Source: Ignavibacteriales bacterium
GTDB lineage: Bacteria; Bacteroidota; Ignavibacteria; UBA10030; SZUA-254
Direction of reading: 5' to 3'
Assembly (NCBI GenBank): GCA_016214905.1
Contig: JACRMQ010000006.1
Span: forward strand, 540,510 to 604,509
DNA length: 64,000 bases
A program made the position numbers and the translations under genes. The notes below the pieces were generated by a model. It searched no databases. It was not told the DNA's origin and was given only the letters and a program-made list of their open reading frames with translations. Position 1 is the first letter of the stretch; each line of letters begins with the position of its first letter. Of the stretch, positions 46,877 through 55,916 are shown piece after piece.

Positions 46877-47901
46877 GATGAATATTCTAATCTTTTATCA
46901 ACTCCAATACCGAAGTTCTCCTTTAATTGGATTATTCCATTATCTGAAACTGCTCCGCTGAACGGATCGTTCGAGATTAAGATGTTTCCATCCAAGTCAG
47001 CATAATCTGCAAGTGGCAACAACTGAGATGCCGCTGAGATTGCGATTGATGTTTCAATCATACAACCTAACATGATTTTCAATTTATGTTTTCTTGCCGA
47101 ATCGATCATTTTTCTCGCTTCGAGTAGACCTGTTGATTTCATCAGTTTAATATTTATTCCATCAAATGCTCCAACTATTTTTGGAATATCATTTCCCCTC
47201 ACAACAGATTCGTCCGCAATCATCGGAATATGCACTCTCTGCCACAACCATTTCATCTCATCGATTTTTGAAGCCGGCAACGGTTGCTCAATCAATTCTA
47301 CGTTCATACTTTCGAGCCACAAAATATTTTCTAATGCTTCCTCTTTATTTTTCCAACCTTCATTCGCATCCACACGAATAGTTTTATTTGTGATGGAACG
47401 AATTCTTGTCATAATCTCCCGATCATTCTGCCTGCCTAACTTCACCTTAAGTATTGGAAACGTTTCGGCTTCATGAATCTTTGCCTCAATGACGTCTGGT
47501 GAATCCAGGCCGATTGTAAACGATGATACAGGTATTCTTTGAGTATCAAGATTCCATTTTCTCCAAAGGGAAATATTCTCACTCTTCCCTATCCAATCAT
47601 GTAGTGCGATATCGACCGCGGCTTTGGCCGCAGTATTACCTTCTGTGATACTGTCAACATAGCTTAATATTTTATCAAGCTCGAACGGACCAATAAAATT
47701 CTTTAAATTTATATCAGCCAAAAATTTACAAACAGTTTCCTGAGTTTCACCATAGCGAGTTGAAGGCGCGGCTTCTCCGTAACCTATTATGTTCTCGTGC
47801 TCGAATTCAACAATGACTGAAGGAGATGTTGTTCGCGTATTTCGGGCAATTGTGAATGGGTGCTTTAATTTTAAATCGTATTTATAAAATCTGAACGTCA
47901 C
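46873..47901 (-). CDS. Dipeptide epimerase (enolase superfamily, L-Ala-D/L-Glu epimerase-like)
   Basis: These enzymes epimerise dipeptides, classically L-Ala-D-Glu from murein turnover. The 342-residue protein has the MLE-subgroup catalytic lysines KVK (152-154) and K252, metal ligands D178 (RVDANEGW), E205 (LIEQPLP) and D230 (IADES), and the DxD motif DLDG (302-305) that binds the dipeptide amino group. Which dipeptide is preferred cannot be told. It follows ftsY by 2 bp. Confidence 0.9.
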   Translation of the reverse strand: MTFRFYKYDLKLKHPFTIARNTRTTSPSVIVEFEHENIIGYGEAAPSTRYGETQETVCKFLADINLKNFIGPFELDKILSYVDSITEGNTAAKAAVDIALHDWIGKSENISLWRKWNLDTQRIPVSSFTIGLDSPDVIEAKIHEAETFPILKVKLGRQNDREIMTRIRSITNKTIRVDANEGWKNKEEALENILWLESMNVELIEQPLPASKIDEMKWLWQRVHIPMIADESVVRGNDIPKIVGAFDGINIKLMKSTGLLEARKMIDSARKHKLKIMLGCMIETSIAISAASQLLPLADYADLDGNILISNDPFSGAVSDNGIIQLKENFGIGVDKRLEYSS

Positions 47902-47903
47902 TA

Positions 47904-48848
47904 TTATTTTTCGAATAATGCTTCAACAAATGCCTTGCGGTCGAACGGTTGCAGATCATCGATTTTTTCTCCGACTCCGATATACTTAACAGGTATCTGT
48001 AACTCTTCATTAATAGCGAGAATTACTCCGCCCTTTGCTGTGCCATCAAGTTTCGTGAGTACTAAACCACTGATGCCAACTGCGGCGGTAAATTGTTTTG
48101 CTTGCTGTATGGCGTTCTGTCCCGTTGATGCATCGACCACGAGATATACTTCATGAGGTGCTTCGGGATCAAGTTTTTGCAGAACACGTTTAATTTTTTT
48201 CAATTCTTCCATCAAATTTATTTTTGTATGAAGACGCCCTGCCGTATCAATGATAAGAAGATCAGCCTTGTGTGAAATTGCGGAATTCAACCCATCGTAG
48301 GCAACGGCTGCCGGATCTGCCCCGTGTGTTTGCTGAATTATTTCCACTCCCGCACGCATTGCCCATATTTCAAGCTGTTCGTTTGCCGCTGCCCTGAATG
48401 TATCGGCGGCTGCAATGAGGACTTTCTTCCCGGCGTTTCGATAATTAAATGCGAGCTTTCCAATTGTTGTTGTTTTTCCGACCCCATTGACACCAACAAT
48501 CATGATTACATGAGGTTTATGAGACTGAGGCAATGTGAATGGATCGGTATCGCTGTCGGTGCCATTCGAGAATATTTTTTGTATTTCTTCACGAAGCAAT
48601 CTATCGAGATCTTCAGGATTCTCGAAACCATCGATCTTGACGCGTTTCCTGATATCATCAATGATCTTCATTGTTGTTGCAACTCCAACATCACCACCTA
48701 TCAATACTTCTTCGATTTTATCTATAACTTCATCATCAATTCTGGTTTTCCCTAATAGTATTTTTTGGATTTTCCCAAATATATTCTCACGCGTTTTTGT
48801 AAGACCTTCTTTTAACCTGCTTAATTTAAATTTATCGAAGAAACCCAT
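47904..48848 (-). CDS. ftsY: Signal recognition particle receptor FtsY
   Basis: FtsY is the membrane-associated GTPase that docks SRP-ribosome complexes. The 314-residue protein has a short N-terminal helical N domain and a G domain with GVNGVGKTTTIGKLA, DTFRAAANEQLEIW, DTAGR and TKLDGTAKGG. The acidic A domain of enterobacterial FtsY is absent, normal outside that group. It is 18 bp after pgsA. Confidence 0.97.
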   Translation of the reverse strand: MGFFDKFKLSRLKEGLTKTRENIFGKIQKILLGKTRIDDEVIDKIEEVLIGGDVGVATTMKIIDDIRKRVKIDGFENPEDLDRLLREEIQKIFSNGTDSDTDPFTLPQSHKPHVIMIVGVNGVGKTTTIGKLAFNYRNAGKKVLIAAADTFRAAANEQLEIWAMRAGVEIIQQTHGADPAAVAYDGLNSAISHKADLLIIDTAGRLHTKINLMEELKKIKRVLQKLDPEAPHEVYLVVDASTGQNAIQQAKQFTAAVGISGLVLTKLDGTAKGGVILAINEELQIPVKYIGVGEKIDDLQPFDRKAFVEALFEK

Positions 48849-48866
48849 ATCGTTTTATTTCATTTA

Positions 48867-49418
48867 TTATTTTTGTATCGATCTTACTTCCGACAAATAT
48901 CTGGTAAGATAAGAGATGAATGATATAATTATCATAACGAGACTGATGACCTGAAGTGCAGATAGAACGCCATACATGTTATCGACAAATATTATGGTGG
49001 ATAACAGATATAATGCGATGACTGTTACAGTCCATTTGCCTATCCAATTAGATTGGATTGTGATTTTTTTTATTTTCATGATTCGAACACTACCGAGCAT
49101 AATGGCAATATCGCGGAGAATTACAATCGCGCAAAACCATATCGATAATCTTCCTGAAAGTACTAATGCAACTGACAGAATAGCAATCGCTACTTTATCG
49201 GCAACCGGATCAAGAATTTTCCCCAATTCGGTTACTTGATTAAATCTCCGCGCGAAGAAACCATCCAGATAATCTGTAATCGCGGCAATTAAAATTAATG
49301 AAACAATTTCCCAATTGAAGCTCTTTGCATCGGCAAATATTAAATATGCGGCAGGAAGAACGAATAAAATCCGACTGATGCTTAATAAGTTAGAGACCGT
49401 CCAAATTTTTCGGGTCAT
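48867..49418 (-). CDS. pgsA: CDP-alcohol phosphatidyltransferase, probably phosphatidylglycerophosphate synthase
   Basis: The enzyme transfers a phosphatidyl group from CDP-diacylglycerol, most likely to glycerol 3-phosphate. The 183-residue membrane protein has the full motif D-YLDG-FFAR-(x)8-G-KIL-D-PVA-D (ITDYLDGFFARRFNQVTELG, then KILDPVADK). Length and the PgsA-like N-terminus (WTVSNLLSISRILFVLP) favour PgsA over PssA. It is 3 bp after purF. Confidence 0.9.
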   Translation of the reverse strand: MTRKIWTVSNLLSISRILFVLPAAYLIFADAKSFNWEIVSLILIAAITDYLDGFFARRFNQVTELGKILDPVADKVAIAILSVALVLSGRLSIWFCAIVILRDIAIMLGSVRIMKIKKITIQSNWIGKWTVTVIALYLLSTIIFVDNMYGVLSALQVISLVMIIISFISYLTRYLSEVRSIQK

Positions 49419-49421
49419 TTA

Positions 49422-50909
49422 TTATAACTCGTGTTCGTCTTTGGATGAAAGATCGTCAATCTCGATCGGTATCTGACCGCTGAAGCATGCGGTGCAGTAA
49501 TATTGTCCTCTATCGCGTGGAACCGATGCAAGTAATTTATCGAGTGTTAGATATCCAACACTATCGACACATAGTTCGGTTTTAATTTTTTCTACATCTC
49601 CGCCGCACCAATTTGCGATGAGCTCATTCGTACTCGGGAAATCCATACCGAAATGACACGGAAATTTTATCATTGGCGATGTGATTCTAAAATGAATTTC
49701 TCTCGCACCCGCATCTCTGATCAACTTGACGAGTTGTTTAGATGTTGTTCCTCTTACTATCGAGTCATCGATGATGACAACTTTCTTCCCGTTCAATACA
49801 CCTTTTACGGTGTTGAATTTTGTTCTAACTTTCATTTCGCGCAAATCTTGTTGGGGTTGGATGAAAGTTCGTCCGACATAGTGACTTCGGATCAATCCAA
49901 TTTCATATTTGCTTTTATTCCCTTGTTTGATGTTTTGACTGACATAACCAAGCGTCGCGGTATTGCTCGAATCCGGCACATTGATAACCACAACAGTATC
50001 ATCGGGAGGATCAGGAGCTACAGGATGCTCTTCTGCGAGTGATTTTCCTAACTTTCGCCGGACTCTATCAACACTCTCACCAAACACTCTGCTGTCAGGT
50101 CTGGAAAAATATATATATTCAAAAATACAATGATTCGGTTTCTGCTGTTTGTTTTGAAGTCGGAAAGATTTTGCCTCACTGCTATTCACAGTCTCCTTAT
50201 CAAATACTAAAATCTCACCCGGTTCAACATCACAAAGATATTTAGCTCCAATAATATCGAATGCACATGTCTCTGATGCGATTACATAGGCATTATCCAA
50301 TTTACCAACCGCAAGCGGACGCCATCCGTAAGGATCGCGCGCCGCAATTAATTTATCATTAGTCAAAATCGCTATTGAAAATGCACCTTCAACCTGATTA
50401 AGCGCGTCGATGATTTGATGTATCTGGTCTTGCTCCCTGCTCTTGGCTATCAGATGTAATATTATTTCCGTATCGGATGTAGTTTGAAAAATTGTTCCTT
50501 CATCCTGAAGCCGCTTACGTAATGTTCCGAAGTTAGTTAAATTTCCGTTATGTGAAATCCCGATATTTCCATCTCTGTAATTCACAATCAAAGGTTGAAT
50601 ATTTAATTTATTGTCCGATGCACCTGCTGTTGAATACCTGTTATGACCAATCGCTGCCGATCCTACGAGGAGTTGAGTTAAAATCGTGTCGTCTCTAAAA
50701 ACATCATTTACTAGACCGAAATCTTTATGGATTTTAAAATGATTCTTACCTGTTTGATTATCGGTATAAGTTGTTACAATACCGGATGCCTCTTGCCCCC
50801 TGTGTTGTTGAGCGTGCAAACCGTAATATGCCATTTTAGCTGCCTCGGGATGACCGAATATTCCAAAGACAGCACAATTTTCACGTGGTTTATCTTCTTG
50901 AAATTCCAT
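49422..50909 (-). CDS. purF: Amidophosphoribosyltransferase
   Basis: PurF makes phosphoribosylamine, the first committed step of purine synthesis. The 495-residue precursor has an 11-residue propeptide before catalytic Cys12 (REN-CAVFGIFG), like the Bacillus enzyme. The glutaminase motif AQQHRGQEASG and PRPP loop VVIIDDSIVRGTTS are present. Cysteines at FPCHFG, ELCVDS and YYCTACFSG are placed to hold the 4Fe-4S cluster of the oxygen-sensitive B. subtilis type. It heads the purF-pgsA-ftsY-epimerase-mutL unit. Confidence 0.97.
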   Translation of the reverse strand: MEFQEDKPRENCAVFGIFGHPEAAKMAYYGLHAQQHRGQEASGIVTTYTDNQTGKNHFKIHKDFGLVNDVFRDDTILTQLLVGSAAIGHNRYSTAGASDNKLNIQPLIVNYRDGNIGISHNGNLTNFGTLRKRLQDEGTIFQTTSDTEIILHLIAKSREQDQIHQIIDALNQVEGAFSIAILTNDKLIAARDPYGWRPLAVGKLDNAYVIASETCAFDIIGAKYLCDVEPGEILVFDKETVNSSEAKSFRLQNKQQKPNHCIFEYIYFSRPDSRVFGESVDRVRRKLGKSLAEEHPVAPDPPDDTVVVINVPDSSNTATLGYVSQNIKQGNKSKYEIGLIRSHYVGRTFIQPQQDLREMKVRTKFNTVKGVLNGKKVVIIDDSIVRGTTSKQLVKLIRDAGAREIHFRITSPMIKFPCHFGMDFPSTNELIANWCGGDVEKIKTELCVDSVGYLTLDKLLASVPRDRGQYYCTACFSGQIPIEIDDLSSKDEHEL

Positions 50910-50936
50910 TTTATTAATATTTTGATCTGATATTAG

Positions 50937-50967
50937 TTAAAGTACAAAATTTCATATTCCAACTCAA
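50937..50967 (-). promoter_or_regulatory. Promoter of purF
   Basis: Minus-strand TTG (50967-50965), 20 bp, TACTTTAA (50944-50937), 27 bp before the ATG. The -33 element overlaps the nadB stop codon. The -7 element is a weaker match. Confidence 0.45.
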
Positions 50968-52571
50968 GATCCGATACATTTTATTAAAGTATCATGAAGA
51001 CAGGTATCATCGTTCTTGTTTGGATAATCGGTTGTGTAATGAAGTCCGCGACTTTCTTTTCGCTGCAATGCAGATTTGATGATTAGATCTGCCACCGTTG
51101 AAAGATTTCGCAATTCGATCAAACCCTCTGTAACTTTCGTTCGTTTATAAAAATTCTCAATTTCATCCTTAATTAAAATTAAACGACGATTTGCGCGATC
51201 TAATCTTAAATTAGACCGAACGATCCCAACATAATCCCACATAATTTGTTGTATTTCTTTCCTATCATGTTCGATCAGGACCCACTCCTCGGCACCGAAC
51301 GTTCCGCTTTCGTCCCATTCGGGTACTGCCGGAAAATCTTTAATTTGTTTTATCGTCTTTGAACTCATATCTCTATACGCTCTGTGAGCAAAAACTAATG
51401 CTTCAAGAAGAGAATTACTTGCCAACCTGTTTGCTCCGTGAACGCCCGTCATTGCAACTTCACCGCACGCGTACAAATTATCGATCGTGGTTTTTCCAAA
51501 AAGATCTGTAACAACACCACCGCATGAATAATGCGCAGCCGGGACAACCGGTATTGGTTCAGCAGTTATATCTATTTTAAATTTTTCTAGACAGGTTTTG
51601 TAGATAGATGGAAACTTTTCACGAATAAGAGAAGAATCTAGATGACGTAAATCTAAAATTATATACTCGTCACCGCTTTTCTTTAACTCTATATCGATCG
51701 CTTGTGCCACTATGTCGCGCGGGGCAAGTGAACCACGGCTATCATACCTTAACATGAATTCTTCATTCTTCCTCGTCATTAACTTCCCGCCGAAACCGCG
51801 AATTGCTTCTGAAATTAAATATGAGGGTGATCCTGAGTTGAACAAACTTGTGGGATGAAATTGTATAAATTCCATATTCCCGATCAACGCACCTGCCCTG
51901 TATGCCATTGCCACACCATCACCGGTAGCGATTAAAGGATTTGTCGTATGGAGGTAAACATGTCCGGCACCGCCTGATGCAAGAACGGTAAAAGAAGATA
52001 AGATTTTCTTGACAACATTTTTTTCAACATCCAGAACGTACGCCCCCCAGCAATGAATCGGCTTTTGTTGTGAATATTTTTCACCTAAATGATGTTCGGT
52101 AATGAGATCGATTGCAAGGTGATTTTCTAAGAGAGTGATATTTGGATGAATAGAAATAGCATGAAGCAGCGCTCTTTCTATTTCAGCCCCGGTATGGTCT
52201 CTCGCGTGTACGATGCGATTGCGCGAGTGACCGCCCTCTCTACCTAAATCGAGAGAGCCGTTTTTCTCGGTGAATTGAACCCCGATTTCAACAAGCTCAT
52301 TTAATCGCTCAGGGGCTTCTTTTATCATGATCTCGATGGAATCTCGATGACCCAAACCAACTCCGGTGCGTAGAGTGTCTTCGATGTGAAGGTCGAAAGT
52401 ATCGAGAGAAGAAACAACTGTCGCAATACCACCCTGCGCATAGTTGGTGTTTGATTCAGCTTTTTCTTTTTTGGTTATCAAGAGCACACTCCCCAGCGCT
52501 GCCGCCTTCAATGCGATCGACAAACCGGCGATTCCGCTACCGATAACCAATATGTCTGATTTCATTTCCAA
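50964..52571 (-). CDS. nadB: L-aspartate oxidase
   Basis: NadB oxidises L-aspartate to iminoaspartate for NAD synthesis. The 535-residue flavoprotein has the FAD-binding GSGIAGLSIALKAA, TNYAQGGIA, HARDHTGAEIERAL and YSCGGVVTD segments, and an SdhA/FrdA-like C-terminal helical domain. It follows coaE by 11 bp. The nadA and nadC partners are not in the window. Confidence 0.96.
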   Translation of the reverse strand: MEMKSDILVIGSGIAGLSIALKAAALGSVLLITKKEKAESNTNYAQGGIATVVSSLDTFDLHIEDTLRTGVGLGHRDSIEIMIKEAPERLNELVEIGVQFTEKNGSLDLGREGGHSRNRIVHARDHTGAEIERALLHAISIHPNITLLENHLAIDLITEHHLGEKYSQQKPIHCWGAYVLDVEKNVVKKILSSFTVLASGGAGHVYLHTTNPLIATGDGVAMAYRAGALIGNMEFIQFHPTSLFNSGSPSYLISEAIRGFGGKLMTRKNEEFMLRYDSRGSLAPRDIVAQAIDIELKKSGDEYIILDLRHLDSSLIREKFPSIYKTCLEKFKIDITAEPIPVVPAAHYSCGGVVTDLFGKTTIDNLYACGEVAMTGVHGANRLASNSLLEALVFAHRAYRDMSSKTIKQIKDFPAVPEWDESGTFGAEEWVLIEHDRKEIQQIMWDYVGIVRSNLRLDRANRRLILIKDEIENFYKRTKVTEGLIELRNLSTVADLIIKSALQRKESRGLHYTTDYPNKNDDTCLHDTLIKCIGS

Positions 52572-52582
52572 TTATTAATTTC

Positions 52583-53227
52583 TCAATTATCACTTAAGCG
52601 CGCTAATGCTAGAAGTACTGAATAGATGAATTTAGTTTGTGTTTCGAGATGCTCTATTGTTGAATTATTTTTTATTACAAAATCGGCCCGCAATCTTTTT
52701 TCGTCAGGAGACATTTGCGAATTCATTCTGTCGAGGATTTCTTTCCGGTTAGATCCGTCTTTTTCTTTCAATCTCTTCAGTCGGACAGATTGAGAGGCAT
52801 CTACAACAATTATGTAATCGTAAATGTTTTCAGATCGCGCTTCATAAATCAGAGCGGCTTCATTTACGATTAAAGGTATTGTTCCATTTATTTTTTCTAT
52901 CTCGATCTCTGACTTAATAAGATTAATAACCACCGGATGCACAATCTTATTAATTTTTTCCTGAAGATCGTGATTATTAAAAATCAGTGATGAGATCAAT
53001 TGTTTATTCAATAATCCGGAAGGAAGATATGCATCGGGGCCGATGACTTGACGGATCTGCTTCACTACTTTTTTGTCGGTCCGCATAATCTCTTGAGCAA
53101 CTTTATCGGCTTGAATACATTTCACGCCAAATGCAGATAATATTTCACACACTTTTGTTTTTCCGCTGCCGATCCCACCTGTCACTCCTATGGCAAGTGT
53201 GTTATATCTTTGATTAATATTTTGCAT
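52583..53227 (-). CDS. coaE: Dephospho-CoA kinase
   Basis: CoaE performs the last step of coenzyme A synthesis. The 214-residue protein has the P-loop GVTGGIGSGKTKV, the substrate Asp in IQADKVAQEI and a lid region around RLKRLKEKDGSNRKEI. It lies between rny and nadB on the same strand. Confidence 0.95.
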   Translation of the reverse strand: MQNINQRYNTLAIGVTGGIGSGKTKVCEILSAFGVKCIQADKVAQEIMRTDKKVVKQIRQVIGPDAYLPSGLLNKQLISSLIFNNHDLQEKINKIVHPVVINLIKSEIEIEKINGTIPLIVNEAALIYEARSENIYDYIIVVDASQSVRLKRLKEKDGSNRKEILDRMNSQMSPDEKRLRADFVIKNNSTIEHLETQTKFIYSVLLALARLSDN

Positions 53228-53279
53228 ACTAAATAAAGATCAAGGATGCTGAATATTGCTGAAAAATTATTCTTGTGCG

Positions 53280-54848
53280 CTATTTTGCAAAAGCGACTGA
53301 TCTTTTTTCACGAATTACAACCACTTTAATTTGACCGGGGAAACCCATTTCAGATTGAATTTTCTTTGCGATATCGTGAGCGAGGATATCTGCCATTGCA
53401 TCATCAATTTTATCATGCTCAACAATCACTCTTATTTCCCGACCCGCTTGTATGGCATAAGTTTGCGCTACACCTTGGAATGATTTTGCCATTTCTTCAA
53501 GCCGTTCCATCCGCTTTGCGTACGCTTCGATTGATTCCCTTCTGGCACCTGGTCGGGATCCGCTGATTGCATCAGCCGCCTGCACCAGTGCAGCAATAGG
53601 ATACTCAATCGGCATATCATCATGGTGTGAACCTACCGAATTAATAATTATCGGATGTTCGTTCATCTTCTTTACAAGATCATAACCGATCAAAGCATGT
53701 GGACCTTCAACACTTCTATCTACTGTCTTTCCAATGTCATGCAATAAACCGGCTCTTTTAGCCATGGTTATATCAAGACCCAGTTCGGCAGCCATCAATC
53801 CTGTGAGATGTGAAACTTCAATTGAGTGTGAGAGAAGATTCTGCCCGTAACTCGATCTGTATTTCATTCTTCCTAAGTGTCTGAGCAATTCCGGACTACC
53901 CCCGGTGATTCCAACTTCAATCATGGTATTTTCCCCGGAATGTAGTAATTCCTCATCCAAATCTTTATTGACTTTTTCAACTATTTCTTCTATGCGAGCC
54001 GGGTGAATTCTACCATCTGTGATAAGTCTCTCCAATGCAAGCCGAGCAACCTCTCTTCGCAATGGATCAAATGCAGATAGAATCACCGCTTCTGGAGTAT
54101 CATCAACTATAACATCAACTCCGGTTGCAGCTTCAAATGCCCGGATGTTCCTGCCTTCCTTTCCAATAATCCTTCCTTTCATTTCATCATTCTGAATTTG
54201 AAGGACACTGACGGTAGATTCCACACAATGATCGGTCGCACTTCGTTGGATAGCTTGAATAATAACTTTTTGGGCTTCTTTTTTTGCATCGGCTTTTGTT
54301 ATATCGCGAATTTCCTTTAGTGTTTGCGCAGCTTCTGATTTTGCCTCATCAGTAAGATTTTCGATTAGAAGTTTTTTCGCGTCTTCACGCGACATACCAG
54401 AAACCCGCTCTAACCTTATATTCTCTTCAATGAGGAGGCGACTCAACTGGTTTTGTTTATCTTCCGCCAGTTTAATTTTTTCGTCATATGTTCGCTTTAT
54501 GCCAGTAATCTCTTTTTCTTTTTTATTAACCATATCTACTTTACGCTCAAGATTATCCTCACGGCTTTCAAGTTGTTTTTCGAAAGATTGAAGTTTATTC
54601 CGGCGGGCGTTTGCTTCATGTTCATGTTCCTGTTTTTTCTTGAACCATTCATCTTTAACCTCAAGAAGCTTTTCTTTTTTTAGGTTAGCAGCATCTCTTT
54701 CGGCATCTTCTATAATTCTTTTGGCACGAGCGTCGGCATTAGCGATTTTATTTTTACCAATATTATTTTTTAGGTACCATCCCAAAATAAAACCAATCCC
54801 ACCGGCAAGCAGGGCATAAAGTATGGGGAATATTGTATCAAAGTCCAT
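53280..54848 (-). CDS. rny: Ribonuclease Y
   Basis: RNase Y is a membrane-bound endoribonuclease that starts mRNA decay. The 522-residue protein has an N-terminal membrane helix (FPILYALLAGGIGFILGWYL), a long coiled coil (about 35-200), a KH domain (GRIIGKEGRNIRAFEAATGV) and an HD domain with HSIEVSHLTG and LLHDIGK. It lies just downstream of the candidate structured RNA and shares its strand. Confidence 0.97.
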   Translation of the reverse strand: MDFDTIFPILYALLAGGIGFILGWYLKNNIGKNKIANADARAKRIIEDAERDAANLKKEKLLEVKDEWFKKKQEHEHEANARRNKLQSFEKQLESREDNLERKVDMVNKKEKEITGIKRTYDEKIKLAEDKQNQLSRLLIEENIRLERVSGMSREDAKKLLIENLTDEAKSEAAQTLKEIRDITKADAKKEAQKVIIQAIQRSATDHCVESTVSVLQIQNDEMKGRIIGKEGRNIRAFEAATGVDVIVDDTPEAVILSAFDPLRREVARLALERLITDGRIHPARIEEIVEKVNKDLDEELLHSGENTMIEVGITGGSPELLRHLGRMKYRSSYGQNLLSHSIEVSHLTGLMAAELGLDITMAKRAGLLHDIGKTVDRSVEGPHALIGYDLVKKMNEHPIIINSVGSHHDDMPIEYPIAALVQAADAISGSRPGARRESIEAYAKRMERLEEMAKSFQGVAQTYAIQAGREIRVIVEHDKIDDAMADILAHDIAKKIQSEMGFPGQIKVVVIREKRSVAFAK

Positions 54849-54885
54849 TTTCTTACCTAATTTTAATTTTCAATATTATTTAAAT

Positions 54886-55147
54886 AAAAAACCGCACGCA
54901 GCCTATAAGTCAGTGTATTTAAGAATCTCAATCAATACACAGTGGGTACTTGCCTGAACATTTTTTGCTTCCACTGCTTACGCTCAAAACCGATTTTTTG
55001 GCAGCGCGTAATATCCTCAAAGAGGTGAGGCCTGCAATCGACGTTCACAAGTCAAGTTCCCTATTAAAATAATTTGTCAGATTCTTTAATATGTTTGACT
55101 TATTCCATGATTATTTTAATCATGGCATCAGCTGACGGTGCGGTTAA
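54886..55147 (-). ncRNA. Candidate structured RNA between zapA and rny, possibly 6S-like
   Basis: This 355-bp gap has no gene but strong minus-strand RNA structure. The 5' end AACCGCAC (55145-55138) pairs with GTGCGGTT (54897-54890), continued by CAGC with GCTG, and six U residues end the RNA at 54886. Inside are hairpins CCATGATTA/TAATCATGG (55105-55125) and GTGTATT/AATACAC (54914-54940 region), and a long arm in which GGG, CTTG and TGAAC (55061-55043) pair with GTTCA, CAAG and CCC down to 54944, holding CCTC/GAGG and TTACGC/GCGTAA stems. 6S RNA lies beside zapA in Proteobacteria, which suggests a 6S relative; at about 260 nt it is long for 6S. Confidence 0.55.
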
Positions 55148-55203
55148 TACTTATAAAGCATGTGACCATCAATGTATGGTAAAGAACGGTAAAGATAAAT
55201 GAA

Positions 55204-55536
55204 TTATAATTCCGGATTAAGATGGTGATCTAGAAATTCATTCATTTTTTGAACTTCTGTCTCGATTAATGACGTTAAGAGACGATATTTTTCTCTTTCC
55301 TTAAATAAATCTTCAGTAATATTTAATGCTGAAAGGACAGCCACCGTGAGCGGGGGTTGTTCCGGAATTTTCTCGTGAATTGTGCTTATCATTTGGTCTA
55401 CATATCCCGCCACTTTTTTAGTGAGCTCTTCACTCTCACCTCGAAGCGGATATTCTGATCCAAATATTTTTACTTTTATGCTTTTTCCGTCTGATGCCAT
55501 ATTTTTTCCGACACTCATATTTTCAATTTTGTCCAA
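55204..55536 (-). CDS. zapA: Cell division protein ZapA
   Basis: ZapA cross-links FtsZ filaments at the division ring. The 110-residue protein has the ZapA globular head (IKVKIFGSEYPLRGESEELTK) and a C-terminal coiled coil. Starts at Met7 or Met13 (MASDGKSIKV) are also possible. It follows a small coiled-coil gene by 43 bp and precedes the structured RNA. Confidence 0.88.
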   Translation of the reverse strand: MDKIENMSVGKNMASDGKSIKVKIFGSEYPLRGESEELTKKVAGYVDQMISTIHEKIPEQPPLTVAVLSALNITEDLFKEREKYRLLTSLIETEVQKMNEFLDHHLNPEL

Positions 55537-55579
55537 GTGCCATTTGAAACATACAATTATTTTAAATCGAAATCAATTC

Positions 55580-55879
55580 TTATAAATGAGAATTAATTTT
55601 CGCAATCAATCCTCTTATCCGATTTTTTACTTCATCTTTCTCGGATACTGTAAAAACTTCACCACTGGTAACTGCCTGCATCTGAGCATGCTCCTGTTTG
55701 AGTTTTTTTGCCTCAGTTTCCTTCCCAACTAATTCTAAATGGGTTTTTTGTAACTCTTGCTCTAAGTTCTGATTCGAAATTAGAAGTTGTTTGTTCGTTT
55801 CGCGAAGTTGCGAGATAAGTTCGGCCGCTCTCCGAGTCTTTTCCCAGAATATGCGTAAAACTTGCTCAATGTTTTCCAT
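55580..55879 (-). CDS. Small coiled-coil protein next to zapA
   Basis: The 99-residue protein is nearly all heptad-patterned helix (about 15-70, LISQLRETNKQLLISNQNLE) with a conserved-looking C-terminus KDEVKNRIRGLIAKINSHL. Small coiled-coil genes sit between pheT and zapA in several Bacteroidota-like genomes. By position and form it may be a ZapB-like division factor, but there is no sequence proof. Confidence 0.65.
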   Translation of the reverse strand: MENIEQVLRIFWEKTRRAAELISQLRETNKQLLISNQNLEQELQKTHLELVGKETEAKKLKQEHAQMQAVTSGEVFTVSEKDEVKNRIRGLIAKINSHL

Positions 55880-55916
55880 TGTTTTCCAAACAGGTTTCTA
55901 TTAATGAAAATGATTA

